Assembly (NCBI GenBank): GCA_027492205.1
Contig: JAOZFN010000002.1
Span: 45,834 to 102,959, forward strand
Length of the DNA: 57,126 nucleotides
Direction: 5' to 3'
Origin: Thermoproteota archaeon
Lineage (GTDB): Archaea > Korarchaeota > Korarchaeia > Korarchaeales > Korarchaeaceae
This document shows, piece by piece, positions 1-8,379 of this stretch. The notes beneath the pieces were generated by a model. It had not been told where the DNA came from and did not search any database. It was given only the letters and a program-made list of their open reading frames with translations. Within the stretch, counting starts at the first letter, position 1; every line of letters starts with the position of its first letter. A program made the position numbers and the translations under genes.

Positions 1-761
1 TCCGACAGCGCCGACACCGCGCCGTAGTAGGCGCCGGCGGCCATCGAGAGGGCCTCCTCCACCAGCCCGCGCGTCCTGCCGCTGAGGTAGTCCAGGGCCC
101 CAGAGATCGCCTCGCCGACCTCGCTCAGGGCCCCCCTGACCTCGCCGACCAGCCAACCCACTCCGTTCGCGAAGGCATCGGCGTACTCCCCGAGCACCTC
201 TCCCAAGGAGGAGAGCGCACCCTCGACGGCCTCCTTCGCCTGAGACAGGGCGCCCTTGACCTTGGACCAGGCCGACTTCGCCAGGCCCTCTATCCTGCCG
301 AGGAGTCCACCCGACTCAGCTGAGCCGCCCGAGACTTCGGACGAGCCAGCGTCGGCCGCTCCCGACCCACCGCCCGCCTGGTCGGCCACGACCACGGTCG
401 CGTAGGCGGTCGCCGAGCCCACCAGGCTCCTAGAGGAGTCCCTGCCCTCGGCGAGGGCCCAAACGGTGTAGCTCCCCCTGGCCGGCGGAGTCCACGTGCC
501 CGACCAGCTCGCGCCGCCCGAGTGGAGCGTCCTCGAGAACCCCGGCCCCTGCACGAGCACGGTAAGCTCCACGCGGAGCGAGGGGTCGGAGGACCAGGCG
601 GACGCCGCTATCCTCACGGAGCCTCCCGGCTCGACCGCGGTGGGCGAGACTGAGAGGGACACGTGCACGGGGTTGGAGAGGGCGAGCCCGACCGCAGCCG
701 ACGGAGAGGCGGCCAGCGAGATGAGGAGAGAGGCCAGGAATGTTCTGACCCTCTGACCCAT
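1..761 (-). CDS. secreted protein, Ig-like domain plus amphipathic helices (C-terminus off window)
   Basis: The frame is open from ATG 761 to the window edge (about 253 residues), so the C-terminus is missing. Residues 1-27 look like a signal peptide (MGQRVRTFL, then a hydrophobic stretch). Residues about 30-125 read as one beta-sandwich domain (VSPTAVEPGGSVRI to RGSYTVWALAEG), a pattern common in archaeal surface proteins. A Gly/Ser/Ala linker follows, then long amphipathic helices rich in Ala, Gly and Glu (AKEAVEGALSSLGEVLGEYA). I do not recognise the family. A cell-surface role is inferred only from the signal peptide and domain style. AT-rich DNA at 775-820 could hold its promoter. Confidence 0.7.
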   Translation of the reverse strand, partial: MGQRVRTFLASLLISLAASPSAAVGLALSNPVHVSLSVSPTAVEPGGSVRIAASAWSSDPSLRVELTVLVQGPGFSRTLHSGGASWSGTWTPPARGSYTVWALAEGRDSSRSLVGSATAYATVVVADQAGGGSGAADAGSSEVSGGSAESGGLLGRIEGLAKSAWSKVKGALSQAKEAVEGALSSLGEVLGEYADAFANGVGWLVGEVRGALSEVGEAISGALDYLSGRTRGLVEEALSMAAGAYYGAVSALS

Positions 762-854
762 CTGAGGGCCGACTTTCAAACCAAATTTCTAATAAGATTT
801 GATTGTTCTAATGTCAAACCACCACCAGCGCAAATTTCACGATGGTGATGCGGG

Positions 855-1427
855 TTGGCGGGTGGGAGGTCCTGGCTGGCCGCGCTCATCTCCGCCCTGC
901 AGCCAGGCCTGGGCACGGCCTACGCCGGAGAGAGGAGAAGGGGCCTGGCGATATGGCTCACGTTCTGGGCCCTCGTGGTGGCGGTGGTGGCGCTCGGCTA
1001 CTGGGGGAGGCCGGCGGCCGTCGTCGCGGGGATGTGGTGCATACTCGCCCTGGTCTTCCTCTACCCCTGGTCTATCTTGGACGCCTGGAGGACCGCGAAG
1101 GGCGCCGACTTCAGGCCGAGGCCGTGGGTGGCAGCTCTGCTCTCGCTGTTCCTTCCAGGCCTGGGTCAGGCCTACCTGGGGAGAACCGGGAGGGCTTGGA
1201 AGATCTGGGGATACGTCTCGGCCGCCTGGGTCCTCTTCGTCGTGTCGATGCGTTACGGCCTCCCCGCTGCCGTGACGGACGTGACCGCGCTCCTGGCCCT
1301 CTCCACGGGGATGGCTCCTGTGCTGTCGGCGTACGACGCCTACAAGACTGCGAGGTGCGAGCTTCGGGTTCTGAGTGAGGAGGCTGTTCGATTGGGCCCG
1401 AGGGGGCCTCAGGCGCCGACCACATGA
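855..1427 (+). CDS. membrane protein with two copies of a PGLG-x-YxG module
   Basis: 190-residue integral membrane protein with about five hydrophobic segments. It is an internal duplication: ISALQPGLGTAYAGERRRG near residue 13 and LSLFLPGLGQAYLGRTGRA near residue 96, each followed by transmembrane helices. This SxxxPGLGxxYxG pattern is typical of small TM2/DUF5683-like membrane domains of unknown function. The start is TTG 855, because a stop lies in frame just upstream at 846 and no ATG or GTG precedes the conserved region. It is divergent from the secreted-protein gene to its left. The function is unknown. Confidence 0.7.
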   Translation: MAGGRSWLAALISALQPGLGTAYAGERRRGLAIWLTFWALVVAVVALGYWGRPAAVVAGMWCILALVFLYPWSILDAWRTAKGADFRPRPWVAALLSLFLPGLGQAYLGRTGRAWKIWGYVSAAWVLFVVSMRYGLPAAVTDVTALLALSTGMAPVLSAYDAYKTARCELRVLSEEAVRLGPRGPQAPTT

Positions 1428-1501
1428 TTCGCCACGAGGTCGCTTGTTTCACTGAAATTCGGAAGGAGAAAGGCGAAAAAGGCGAGAAAAGACAGGAGAA
1501 G

Positions 1502-1575
1502 CGGGCCCGGAGGGCTTCGAACCCTCGACCTCCCGGTTAAGAGCCGGGCGCTCTACCATACTGAGCTACGGGCCC
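1502..1575 (-). tRNA. tRNA-Lys (CTT)
   Basis: Full cloverleaf on the minus strand: acceptor GGGCCCG pairs with CGGGCCC, discriminator G, T-loop GTTCGAA, anticodon stem CCCGG/CCGGG and loop CTCTTAA giving anticodon CTT. The 3' CCA is not encoded. No intron is present. Confidence 0.95.
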
Positions 1576-1686
1576 CAACTCGCCTTCGCGGGTCCGGAGA
1601 TAAAAACCTTGCCCCCAGGGCCCTCCGCAGCCGTCCCAAGGAGGCGGCCGCCCCAACCTTAAGCCCTTGCTGGGGCCCCGAGGAGG

Positions 1687-1875
1687 GTGCCCGACCTCAA
1701 TTCGCGGCCAGGCGTGAGCGTGAGAGAGGTCTCAGAGGGGGATCTGGAGGGTCTACTCGAGCTCCACGGGCTGGAGGGGCGGCCCTTCAGCGAGTCCGTT
1801 TCCAGGCGACGACTGGCAGGTCACACTCGGACCGGTGACCGTCCTGAACTTCCCCTTCATCGCTCACGGCCGTAG
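1687..1875 (+). pseudogene. possible GNAT acetyltransferase N-terminal fragment
   Basis: A short open frame from GTG 1687 reads GVSVREVSEGDLEGLLELHG, which resembles the first strand and helix of GNAT acetyltransferases (RimI-like). After about 45 residues the similarity ends in low-complexity Arg/Pro sequence, and no acetyl-CoA binding motif follows. It is best read as a 5' fragment of a decayed acetyltransferase gene, or a chance frame in GC-rich DNA. The rest of 1576-1943 holds nothing else I can support. Confidence 0.25.
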
Positions 1876-1943
1876 CGGCCCTGGCGTGCCTCTATGCTTG
1901 GCCGGGCGTAGCTCCGTGTCCCTTCATACAGAACGATCCCTCC

Positions 1944-2067
1944 CAGAGTGGCGTGGAGATGTAACATAATAGAAGGAAAGTTTCATGAAAGTATTGGAAA
2001 TGTATTAAAGCGCAGAATTTAAATTCGATTATTTAACTAATACTATAGCAGGCGAGAAGCCTGCGGG
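1944..2067 (+). promoter_or_regulatory. shared upstream module, copy 1
   Basis: About 120 bp of AT-rich DNA directly upstream of the signal-peptide gene at 2076. It is almost identical to 6527-6651 and its core recurs inverted at 17487-17540. The core contains GTATTAAAGCGCAGAATTT followed by AAATTCGATTATTTAAC, so the TTTAAA segment is a probable TATA element. The last part (GAAGCCTGCGGG) lies just before the start codon. Conservation of non-coding DNA before non-identical genes suggests common regulation, or a duplicated 5' cassette end. Confidence 0.6.
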
Positions 2068-2075
2068 GTGGAGAT

Positions 2076-2858
2076 ATGGATAAGAGAAGGTGTTTGGCAG
2101 TTTTGGGGATTTTAGGTCTCCTCTCTCCCCTGGTTACAGCCTCTATTATTGCCCAAACCTCAACGCAACCCCTAGACCGTCAAGAGAATCCTCTTAACTT
2201 GGCAGGAATGCTTGATCCATCCGTCGGTCCAGGGGAGGGACAACCACGTATTGGAGTGAGGGGTTCAAAACCAGGGTGTACATAGTTCCGGACTACAACG
2301 TCCCAGACCCAGAAGCGCACTATTATTGGATAGGGTCTCACCTAGCCAATGGATACTGGATCCAAGTCGGCTACCTCACGGCACACGAGCGGCCAAGAGG
2401 TGCGTGGTTTTACTGCTACCTTCCCCCAGCTGGGGGCGATTATGTCGTAAGAAAGGGCCCCGACGGATCAGCAGGCCCCGCCTACACCTACATGTACTAC
2501 TCGGCAATTCACGTGGGCGACGGATACTGGTCGTTTGTCAAGGGGGGGCGATGAGTACTTGGGCACTGAGTTCTTTGACGTGGATTCCACGGGATATCAC
2601 GCACCTGCTTCAATAGCTGAGAAGGGTGGGGAGTACGGGGGTTGGCTTAAGCCCGTTTACTTTAACCCGGCCATCTCGTACAAACCCAGGGGGTCCTCTT
2701 ACTTCAGGCAGGCCGAGCAGGGCTACGCCCACAGGGAGCCCACGGATAACTGCAACCAGAACTACGACATTGTAAGGCTTGGATTTAATTACATCCAAGC
2801 GGGACAGTATACGAATCCCACATGTGATTATGGCGACGGGGAAAAGATTTGGGGGTGA
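2076..2858 (+). pseudogene. family A secreted protein, two frameshifts
   Basis: ATG 2076 starts a clear signal peptide (MDKRRCLAVLGILGLLSPLV). The frame then breaks twice. Near 2234 one extra G in the GGGG run would join the leader to GGTTTYWSEGFKTRVYIV. At 2542-2548 a run of seven G would have to be six to join YWSFVKGG to DEYLGTEFFDVDSTGYH. The corrected product is about 260 residues with YWIQVGYLTAHE and AWFYCYLP, resembling the WIQxG module of the genes at 4360, 16751 and 19176. Codon use is AT-richer than in neighbours. The stop overlaps the next start (TGATG). It is either decayed, or intact and mis-sequenced. Confidence 0.6.
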
Positions 2859-3475
2859 TGCTCATGGGGCGGTCTAGCCTCCTACTGTTGACCGCGGCCT
2901 CCATCTCCCTCTTGGCCTTAGGTCTCTGGATCCAGTACCCATTCGGCTCCGCCAGCCCGGAGGCCACGAAGGCGCCTCCCACCATCCCGCCGGAGGACAT
3001 ACCCGAGACCCCCATATCCCTGCTGACGACCGGCGTCGAGGGATTCCCCAGCGTGGTGAGGCAGGGCGAGGCGGTCTCCTTCGTCGTCAAGGTCTACTGC
3101 TTCAAGCCGGAGTGCGACTTCAGGCCCGAGATAACGCTAACGCGGCTCAGGGACCTCCCCCCTCCTGAGGAGCTGACCCCAGGCAAGTTCCCCGGACCCC
3201 TGGAGGTGAACCTCTCCGCCGCGGAGTCGGTAGAGGGCGAGGCACTCGAGCTGGTCGCCGGGGAGGGGGACTCCACGATCACGCTGGCGATTCGGCCCTC
3301 CCCGGGGTTCACCCTGAGGGAAGGAGAGGTGAAAGTCCTCAACGCCACGCTGGAGGTGGGCCAAGCAGTCGCCCCAGGCCGCTACAGGATAAACGTGATA
3401 ATGAGGGGCGCCCTCTCGAAGCCGGGCACGCTGATCGAGACGTACGACTTCGAGGTGGTCCCGGGCCGAGGGTAG
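2858..3475 (+). CDS. secreted or membrane-anchored Ig-like protein
   Basis: Start ATG 2858 overlaps the stop of the upstream gene (TGATG), suggesting translational coupling. Residues about 5-27 are hydrophobic (SSLLLLTAASISLLALGLW), a signal peptide or N-terminal anchor. A Pro-rich linker (APPTIPPEDIPETP) precedes a single domain of about 150 residues that ends APGRYRINVIMRG and ETYDFEVVPGRG. This layout suggests an extracellular beta-sandwich domain of the type found in archaeal surface proteins. It has one Cys pair (CFKPEC). Short remnants of similar tails occur at 8329-8376 and 23587-23745. The function is unknown. Confidence 0.7.
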   Translation: MLMGRSSLLLLTAASISLLALGLWIQYPFGSASPEATKAPPTIPPEDIPETPISLLTTGVEGFPSVVRQGEAVSFVVKVYCFKPECDFRPEITLTRLRDLPPPEELTPGKFPGPLEVNLSAAESVEGEALELVAGEGDSTITLAIRPSPGFTLREGEVKVLNATLEVGQAVAPGRYRINVIMRGALSKPGTLIETYDFEVVPGRG

Positions 3476-3544
3476 CGGCCTCCAACCCTCCCCCATTTTT
3501 GAGGGGAGAGTGCGCCTGAGAGCACCGATCTAATGGCACAGGAA

Positions 3545-3666
3545 CTCAGGGGGCCTTCGAGACCCCCTACTACCACGACTGGGTTGCTGAGGGTGAGGTG
3601 GTCTGGCTGGGCAACTACGACGAGGGGGGCGACGGCTGGGCCACGAGGGTAAGGTATGATGGTTAA
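3545..3666 (+). pseudogene. 3' fragment of a family E gene
   Basis: The translation ends AFETPYYHDWVAEGEVVWLG then NYDEGGDGWATRVRYDG and a stop. It matches the C-termini of the Trp-rich genes at 6663 and 12138. No upstream part of the gene is present, so this is a truncated copy. It preserves the family's presumed original C-terminus (NYDEGG.GWA...DG), which shows that the longer tail of the 6663 gene comes from frameshifts. Confidence 0.6.
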
Positions 3667-3681
3667 CTCGCAAACCCTTCT

Positions 3682-3705
3682 CTCAACTTTTGGTTTTTCT
3701 TTAGG
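3682..3705 (+). terminator. possible T-rich terminator
   Basis: Three T runs (TTTT, TTTTT, TTT) directly after the family E fragment match the oligo-T pattern of archaeal intrinsic termination. The same place after the intact copy (7645-7651) also has a T run. Confidence 0.35.
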
Positions 3706-3720
3706 ATTCTATATAAAGAA

Positions 3721-3731
3721 GTTATTAATCT
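3721..3731 (+). promoter_or_regulatory. TATA box of the leaderless family C gene at 3751
   Basis: GTTATTAATC is centred about 26 nt before GTG 3751, the spacing expected for a leaderless archaeal transcript. A similar TTATT element sits about 27 nt before the GTG of three other family C copies (7721, 11369, 12052). Confidence 0.5.
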
Positions 3732-3750
3732 AACCTGATTAGCCATCAGC

Positions 3751-4224
3751 GTGCCCTGGAGGGAAACCACGGTCTTCTTCTACCTCTGGCTCGCCCTTCT
3801 CCTGTTCCTGTCGCTGAGGGTGCTGGCGATCGAGTCTGGCCTGGCGCACTATCCGTACCTCAACCCGCTCGAGGTGACTTATCAGCTTACGGTGATCCTG
3901 TTCCTCCCTCCCGCGGTCGCGGCCCTGGCGTCCCTCTCCCTCCCAGTTAGGGGCGAGCCCCTAGCGGCCTTCCTCCTGGGGTTCTCGACGTACGCGCTCT
4001 CTCCAGCGCCGGGAGCCCCGCTCGCTCCTGCGCTCTGTCTCGCCCGACGCTGCACCCTAGGGGGGTGGCTGTACGCCGCCCTCGCTCTGGCCCTGAACCT
4101 GCTCTGGGGCCTAGGCTGCGCGCTCCTGGCCAGGTCAGAGGACCCCAGGGATGTCGGAGCCGCCGTGGGATTCTTCCTCTTGTTCGGCGGGTGGCTGGTC
4201 TCCTTCACGTTCCTGCCCAGCTGA
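3751..4224 (+). CDS. family C membrane protein
   Basis: 157 residues with four to five hydrophobic segments and almost no soluble loops. The family signature is an N-terminal PWRETTVFFYLWLALLLF, a central LPPAVAALASLSLPVRGEPL and a C-terminal ALNLLWGLGCALLARSEDP. Paralogs are at 7721-8113, 10909-11369 and 11552-12052, with remnants at 8117 and 13265. The start is GTG 3751 with a TATA box 26 nt upstream. No catalytic motif is visible. The function is unknown; repeated proximity to secreted families A, B and E suggests a common envelope role. Confidence 0.65.
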   Translation: MPWRETTVFFYLWLALLLFLSLRVLAIESGLAHYPYLNPLEVTYQLTVILFLPPAVAALASLSLPVRGEPLAAFLLGFSTYALSPAPGAPLAPALCLARRCTLGGWLYAALALALNLLWGLGCALLARSEDPRDVGAAVGFFLLFGGWLVSFTFLPS

Positions 4225-4359
4225 GTCCTCTTCTCGCTAAGAGAACCAGAACCTCTATTCTCTACTATCTCGTCCATCTAGAGCGCGCAAGTGTAAGGGT
4301 TAAAGGAAAAATTGGAAAGACATAGATAATAGATGATCGCGAGCTTTAGACAAAGTTAG

Positions 4360-5037
4360 GTGGTATGCCTAGTTTATTTGCTTACTCTTAGCTTCAGCGG
4401 TATTGTCCTGGAGGTATATTCCACTCCCTCATGGTATTACGGATCTAACTGCGAACTTACTACCTGCATCGATAGAATCGACAGACAGGGCGTATCTGGC
4501 TATATCTATATCTATACCTACAGTCCGTCGGGGATCTACTGTTCGAGTTACGATAAAACGGCTAGGTACCTACTAATTCAGAACGGCGGGTGGATACAAG
4601 CTGGCTGGGGTAAGGGATACTCGCCCGCTGGTTGCTTAACAGAGCCCACATTTTATGCGGAACATAGGAGAGGGACAACTTACGGGTACTACGTTCTAGG
4701 AGCAGCTTCTTCAGGGTTTCATCACATCCGGATATGGTTTGACCAAGCTATAAATAAATGGAAGATAATCATCGATGGTGTTACTAAGCTCAGATTACCC
4801 GCCGGTTCTGGGCCAAATTATGAGAAAGGTTTTGCGCGTGGCGTATCTGAGATATCTTGCGACTCTAACTGCGGATGTAGGATAAATGCTTACAGCCACT
4901 TCAAACTTTTACATTATTTCAGCATACCCAACTGCGGAGGTTGGTGCCTTTGGGATGTGCTATCAAAGCATGAGAGCGGCACGTGCTTCTACGTTCAGAA
5001 AGTAACGAACTATGAATTTTACGTCAAGAGAGGTTGA
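4360..5037 (+). CDS. family A secreted protein (WIQAG domain)
   Basis: 225-residue secreted protein, intact. Residues 1-21 form a signal peptide (VYLLTLSFSGIVLEV). The mature part is rich in Tyr, Cys, Gly and Trp, with GGWIQAGWGKGYSP, IRIWFDQAINKWKIIIDG and a C-terminal NYEFYVKRG. The same landmarks occur in the copies at 16751 and 19176. The WIQ.G and KW...DG motifs suggest a beta-sandwich, lectin-like fold, but this is inference. The eight or more Cys residues suggest disulfides outside the cell. The gene is distinctly AT-richer than its neighbours (many TTA, ATA and TAT codons), hinting at foreign origin. The family B gene follows after 6 nt. GTG 4360 follows an AGGTG-like ribosome site. 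Confidence 0.7.
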   Translation: MVCLVYLLTLSFSGIVLEVYSTPSWYYGSNCELTTCIDRIDRQGVSGYIYIYTYSPSGIYCSSYDKTARYLLIQNGGWIQAGWGKGYSPAGCLTEPTFYAEHRRGTTYGYYVLGAASSGFHHIRIWFDQAINKWKIIIDGVTKLRLPAGSGPNYEKGFARGVSEISCDSNCGCRINAYSHFKLLHYFSIPNCGGWCLWDVLSKHESGTCFYVQKVTNYEFYVKRG

Positions 5038-5043
5038 TGCGGC

Positions 5044-6358
5044 ATGGCTGATGGTCGCAGGTTACTCTTAATCGCACTTGCGTTCTCTCTAATCGCGCTG
5101 GCTTGCCTGCTTCACGGTGCGCGCCAGAGTTCGGAGATCGGCAGGAGGCCGTCTCCGACGTCATCAGCTCCTAAGTCCACGACCCAACCCTCTGAATCCT
5201 CGGAGTCACAGCCGTCCAATGACTCCGAGAAAGAGCCTCCCTGGCTTCAGCTAAACGACTCGGCTCTGGAGGCCCTCGGAAAGTCCTGCCCAGAGGCCCC
5301 CTGGGTACCCCCGCTGGAGACGGGCTTCATCCTGCCAGCCAACGAGGCGATGCCTGCCCTGGCGGATCTGGGAGTCAGGCTCCCATCCTACTCAGGAGGG
5401 ATGAGGCTCGTTGGGATCCTAGTGATAGGGGCGGGAAACCACAGCCAAGCGGCGAATCAGCTGAGAGTGGCGGAGAAGCAGGGAGTTCCCGAAGTGTTCG
5501 CGGGGGTCTACGCGTTCCCAGGTAGGAACGTGACCCTCGCGATCCCCTACGTCACCTACGCGATGAGTGGTCCAGAGATGGTTCTGAGGGCGGGCAGGGG
5601 CAAGATGAACCTGGAGCAGGGCTACGACGGCACGATCAGGGGCTGCCCCTACCGGATCACGCCCTTCCTAGGCAGGATCACGTGCACGACGACCGCGTCC
5701 CTCTACTTCGGGGTCCCAGATCTGGAGCCGGGACACGCAGAGATCCAGGTGGGAGACCTATACTACACGGTGGAGGCCTACCTCCCGGAGGGGGGAGCTG
5801 TACAGGGTGATCGAGTCCATCGTCCCCCCCGAGGGCTGCCCCGAGTCGACCCTGAGGCCGGAGGTCTACAGAGTTCAGGGGTACCTCGTCTCGCTGGAGG
5901 AGGCCATGGAGGCGCTGGAGAGGGAGCTGGATAGGCACAGTGCGGCGGGCGAGCCAGTGCCGGAGGGCGCTGGCCTGGTGCTCCCGACGTACGTGCCGGA
6001 TGGGCTGAGGCTCGAGGCGGCGATGGTGAGGGAGATAGGGGCGGGGGAGTGGGCCGTCAGGGAGGTAATCCTGGCCTACGCGGACCACCCGTGCGCGGTG
6101 TACAACGTCCCGGCACCCTGGGTTCCCGACGCCCAGAACCTGACGATCTGGGTGGAGGCTCTGTCTGAGGGCGGGCTAGTCCCTCCGGAGTCTGCAGACG
6201 AGATCGTGATCGACGGTGTGACGGTATACGTGTGGCCCAGGGTCGAGTACTACCCAGCCAGGGTGGAGTTTTGGTTCAAGGGGCTCGCCTACACGATCCA
6301 GGGGTACTACCCGCTAGACGAGGTCCTGAGGGTGGCCGAGTCGATAATAGGTGGGTAG
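5044..6358 (+). pseudogene. family B secreted protein, single-base frameshift
   Basis: Two abutting frames together match the intact family B gene at 8380. Frame 1 (from 5044) has an N-terminal hydrophobic segment (LLLIALAFSLIALACLL), a Ser/Pro/Thr linker and a first domain ending GDLYYTVEAYLPEG. Frame 2 supplies a second domain (LPTYVPDGLRLEAAMV to LAYTIQGYYPLDEVLRVAES). Removing one G from the run of six at 5790-5795 joins them as YLPEGELYRVIESI. Each domain resembles DUF4367 (LP.YLPEG at the start; Y.IQGYYPL.E.L..A.S at the end). It lies 6 nt after a family A gene. It is either a pseudogene, or intact with a base-call error or slippage. Confidence 0.65.
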
Positions 6359-6460
6359 CGAGGGCCCTCGGAGCCGACGGGGGTTCATTTCGTTGACTTG
6401 CTTTCCGATGGACCCTAAGGAATTTTTTTAGATAGATGGAGAACAGGGAATTAAGCTCTT
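6341..6460. repeat. conserved downstream region of family B genes, copy 1
   Basis: The end of the family B gene and about 100 bp after it (ATAATAGGTGGGTAGCG, then GATGGAGAAC and GGGAATTAAG) recur at 9541-9659 after the other family B copy. The similarity extends past the stop, so the duplication unit included the 3' flank. Confidence 0.5.
6422..6430 (+). terminator. possible oligo-T terminator
   Basis: ATTTTTTTA lies about 65 nt after the family B stop codon, consistent with archaeal T-tract termination. No hairpin is evident. Confidence 0.35.
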
Positions 6461-6526
6461 ACCGACCTTGATTTTGTTATCGCCACCCGCGCGCTCCGCG
6501 GTCGCGGGGGGCCACTCTCCCTACGC

Positions 6527-6651
6527 CAGAGTGGCGTGGAGATGTAACATAATAGAAGAAAAGTTTTCATAAAAGTGTTGGAAATGTATTAAAGCGCAGA
6601 ATTTAAATTCGATTATTTAACTAATATTGTAGCGGTCGAAAAGCCTGCGGG
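6527..6651 (+). promoter_or_regulatory. shared upstream module, copy 2
   Basis: Near-identical to 1944-2067: CAGAGTGGCGTGGAGATGT, the AT-rich centre with AATTTAAATTCGATTATTT, and AAGCCTGCGGG. Differences are scattered single bases. The downstream gene here is a different family (E, not A), so the module is shared independently of the coding sequence. Confidence 0.6.
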
Positions 6652-6662
6652 AAGGTGGGTGC

Positions 6663-7652
6663 ATGCCGAGTATGCATCTCCCACCGGGCCGGGGCATGGC
6701 CCTGGGGGTCCTGCTCCTGTGCCTCACCCTGACCGCGGCCGCCTACCCAGCCATATCTGCGGCCCATCCGGCCCAGGGCGTTGGTCCCTACGACGAGTGG
6801 CTGAGGGAGCACAGGGTGACGGCGGAGGCGAGGCTCGTCCTCACCTACGACGGTAGGCTTCTCCGCTACAGGAAGGTCCTCGAGGGCCCAGGGCCTCTCC
6901 ACAAGCTCGGAGTGGAGAGGCTGGTCGGCGAGGAGGTGGCCGTAGAGGTCGCGGAGGGAGAGCTGGAGGAGATAGCAACTAGCCTGGGGCTGAGCGCGGA
7001 GGAGGCGAGCAGGCTCAAGTCGGGAGGGACAGTCGAGGTCTTGAGCGTCCCGTACGCTGGCACGTGCATGCCAGACGACGTCCCCCCGACTTGGTGGGAC
7101 CAGTACCCGTACCCGAAGTACAGCTGGGAGAGGTTCGAGACGGGGAGCGGGTGGGTCTACTACTGCACCGCAGACCCAATGAACCTGGTGTGGTACCGAG
7201 GGGACGGACAGGACTTCACGTGGCTGAGCCCGATCATATGGGAGCTCGCCCACGACGGCTGGACTCCCACGTGGCCTGAGGCCACAAACTACGTCTGCGA
7301 GCCCGTCTACGGCTGGGAGGCGCGGCAGGACGGTTGGGGCAGTCCCCACCCCGCGAGCGACTACGACCGCTACCACGTGAGGCTCTGGAGGGTCCACAAG
7401 TGGGGGTACGGCGGGGTCGATGTCATAGGGCAGGCCCACGTGGACAAGCGGGTTTGGTGGTGGCATGAGGCGATTCTGTTTGAGGAGGCTGAAGAAGTGG
7501 TCTCAAAGGCCTTCAAGTATCCTACTTACGGCTACTGGAGCTGGGTGGTTGAGGGGGAGGTCGTCTGGCTGGGCAACTACGACGAGGGGGCGACGCTGGG
7601 CCACCAGGATAAGGTACGAGGGATAACTCGCAAACTCTCTCTCCTTTTTTAG
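6663..7652 (+). CDS. family E Trp-rich secreted protein, altered C-terminus
   Basis: 329 residues with a signal peptide (MALGVLLLCLTLTAAAYPA). A charged helical region (residues about 40-130) precedes a Trp/Tyr-rich domain with ADPMNLVWYRG, LAHDGWTPTWPEA, YDRYHVRLWRV and WWWHEAILFEEAEE. The DPxNL, GW and RxHxRLW elements resemble the LssY C-terminal domain, a tentative assignment. Relative to the copies ending at 3666 and 12138, two single-base losses after NYDEG (near 7590 and 7596) replace GGDGWA..DG with ATLGHQDKVRG and a 20-residue tail. The ATG sits at nearly the same distance from the upstream module as in the 2076 gene. Probably extracellular. Confidence 0.65.
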   Translation: MPSMHLPPGRGMALGVLLLCLTLTAAAYPAISAAHPAQGVGPYDEWLREHRVTAEARLVLTYDGRLLRYRKVLEGPGPLHKLGVERLVGEEVAVEVAEGELEEIATSLGLSAEEASRLKSGGTVEVLSVPYAGTCMPDDVPPTWWDQYPYPKYSWERFETGSGWVYYCTADPMNLVWYRGDGQDFTWLSPIIWELAHDGWTPTWPEATNYVCEPVYGWEARQDGWGSPHPASDYDRYHVRLWRVHKWGYGGVDVIGQAHVDKRVWWWHEAILFEEAEEVVSKAFKYPTYGYWSWVVEGEVVWLGNYDEGATLGHQDKVRGITRKLSLLF

Positions 7653-7720
7653 TGGATGAAATCGGGCTTCTCTGGTTCTCTGGAAAGAGACTTATTGCTT
7701 TGGTCCGCCCAGCCATTAAC

Positions 7721-8113
7721 GTGCCCTGGAGGGACGAGCCGGGGTTCTTCTACACCTGGCTGGCGCTCATAGCCCTCCTCGCGCTGGGCGTCACGGGCGT
7801 AGACCCCATCCTCCGGGATCTGTCCTACGTCTTGACGATCCTCTACGTCCCCCCGGCGGTCTCGGCCGTGGCTTGCCTCACAGGGCCAATCAGGAGGAGG
7901 CCAGCCCTCGCCCTCCTCCTGGGTCTCCTCACCTACCTCTTCGCCCCCTTCGGGGTGATCCGCTGGGGCCTCGTGGGGCTCGCCCTGAGCCTCCCCTTCG
8001 CCCTCGGGTCAGCGCTCGTTGCTAGGTCCGAGAGGCCCTGGGACCTGAGCGCGCTCCTAGGCTACTCTCTGCTCCTCCTCGCGTGGCGGGTGCCCTTCCT
8101 CATGGTGGACTGA
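7721..8113 (+). CDS. family C membrane protein
   Basis: 130 residues and almost entirely hydrophobic. It shares PWRDEPGFFYTWLALIALL, LYVPPAVSAVACLTGPIRR and ALGSALVARSERPWDL with the other family C copies. I chose GTG 7721 because the homologous start is used in the paralogs and ACTTATTGC lies about 27 nt upstream, giving a leaderless transcript. It follows the family E gene, the same order as the E fragment and C gene at 3545-4224, so an E-C pair was duplicated as a unit. The function is unknown. Confidence 0.6.
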   Translation: MPWRDEPGFFYTWLALIALLALGVTGVDPILRDLSYVLTILYVPPAVSAVACLTGPIRRRPALALLLGLLTYLFAPFGVIRWGLVGLALSLPFALGSALVARSERPWDLSALLGYSLLLLAWRVPFLMVD

Positions 8114-8116
8114 GAG

Positions 8117-8227
8117 CCGCTGCAGGCCCCCCACAACCTCGTGATGCTCGCCGCCTCCGCCGGGCTGGAGGCGCTGGCGCTGGCCGTGAGCCTGACCCTT
8201 CCAATGGTTAGCGCTCTTCGAGGGTGA
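8117..8227 (+). pseudogene. family C remnant
   Basis: The short frame LQAPHNLVMLAASAGLEALAL matches PYNIVMLAVSSIWGLGCALL of the family C gene at 11552, with no N-terminal half. It shows that another family C copy once lay here. Confidence 0.35.
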
Positions 8228-8328
8228 CATCCCGACCGGCAGCCGCGTGCAGGTACGGTGAGACCCCAGATCGGCGCGAAGGCGCGGTCGGCGGCCCTGG
8301 CTGACTTTTTTAGCCTCGGATCGAGACG

Positions 8329-8376
8329 TCTCAGATCGAGGCGTACGAGTTCGAAGCGATCCTGGGTCAGGGGTGA
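8329..8376 (+). pseudogene. remnant tail of an Ig-like secreted protein
   Basis: The final residues SQIEAYEFEAILGQG and a stop match the end of the protein at 2858-3475 (LIETYDFEVVPGRG). Only this tail survives. It lies 3 nt before the next gene, mirroring how the Ig-like gene sits within the duplicated clusters. Confidence 0.35.
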
Positions 8377-8379
8377 GGG

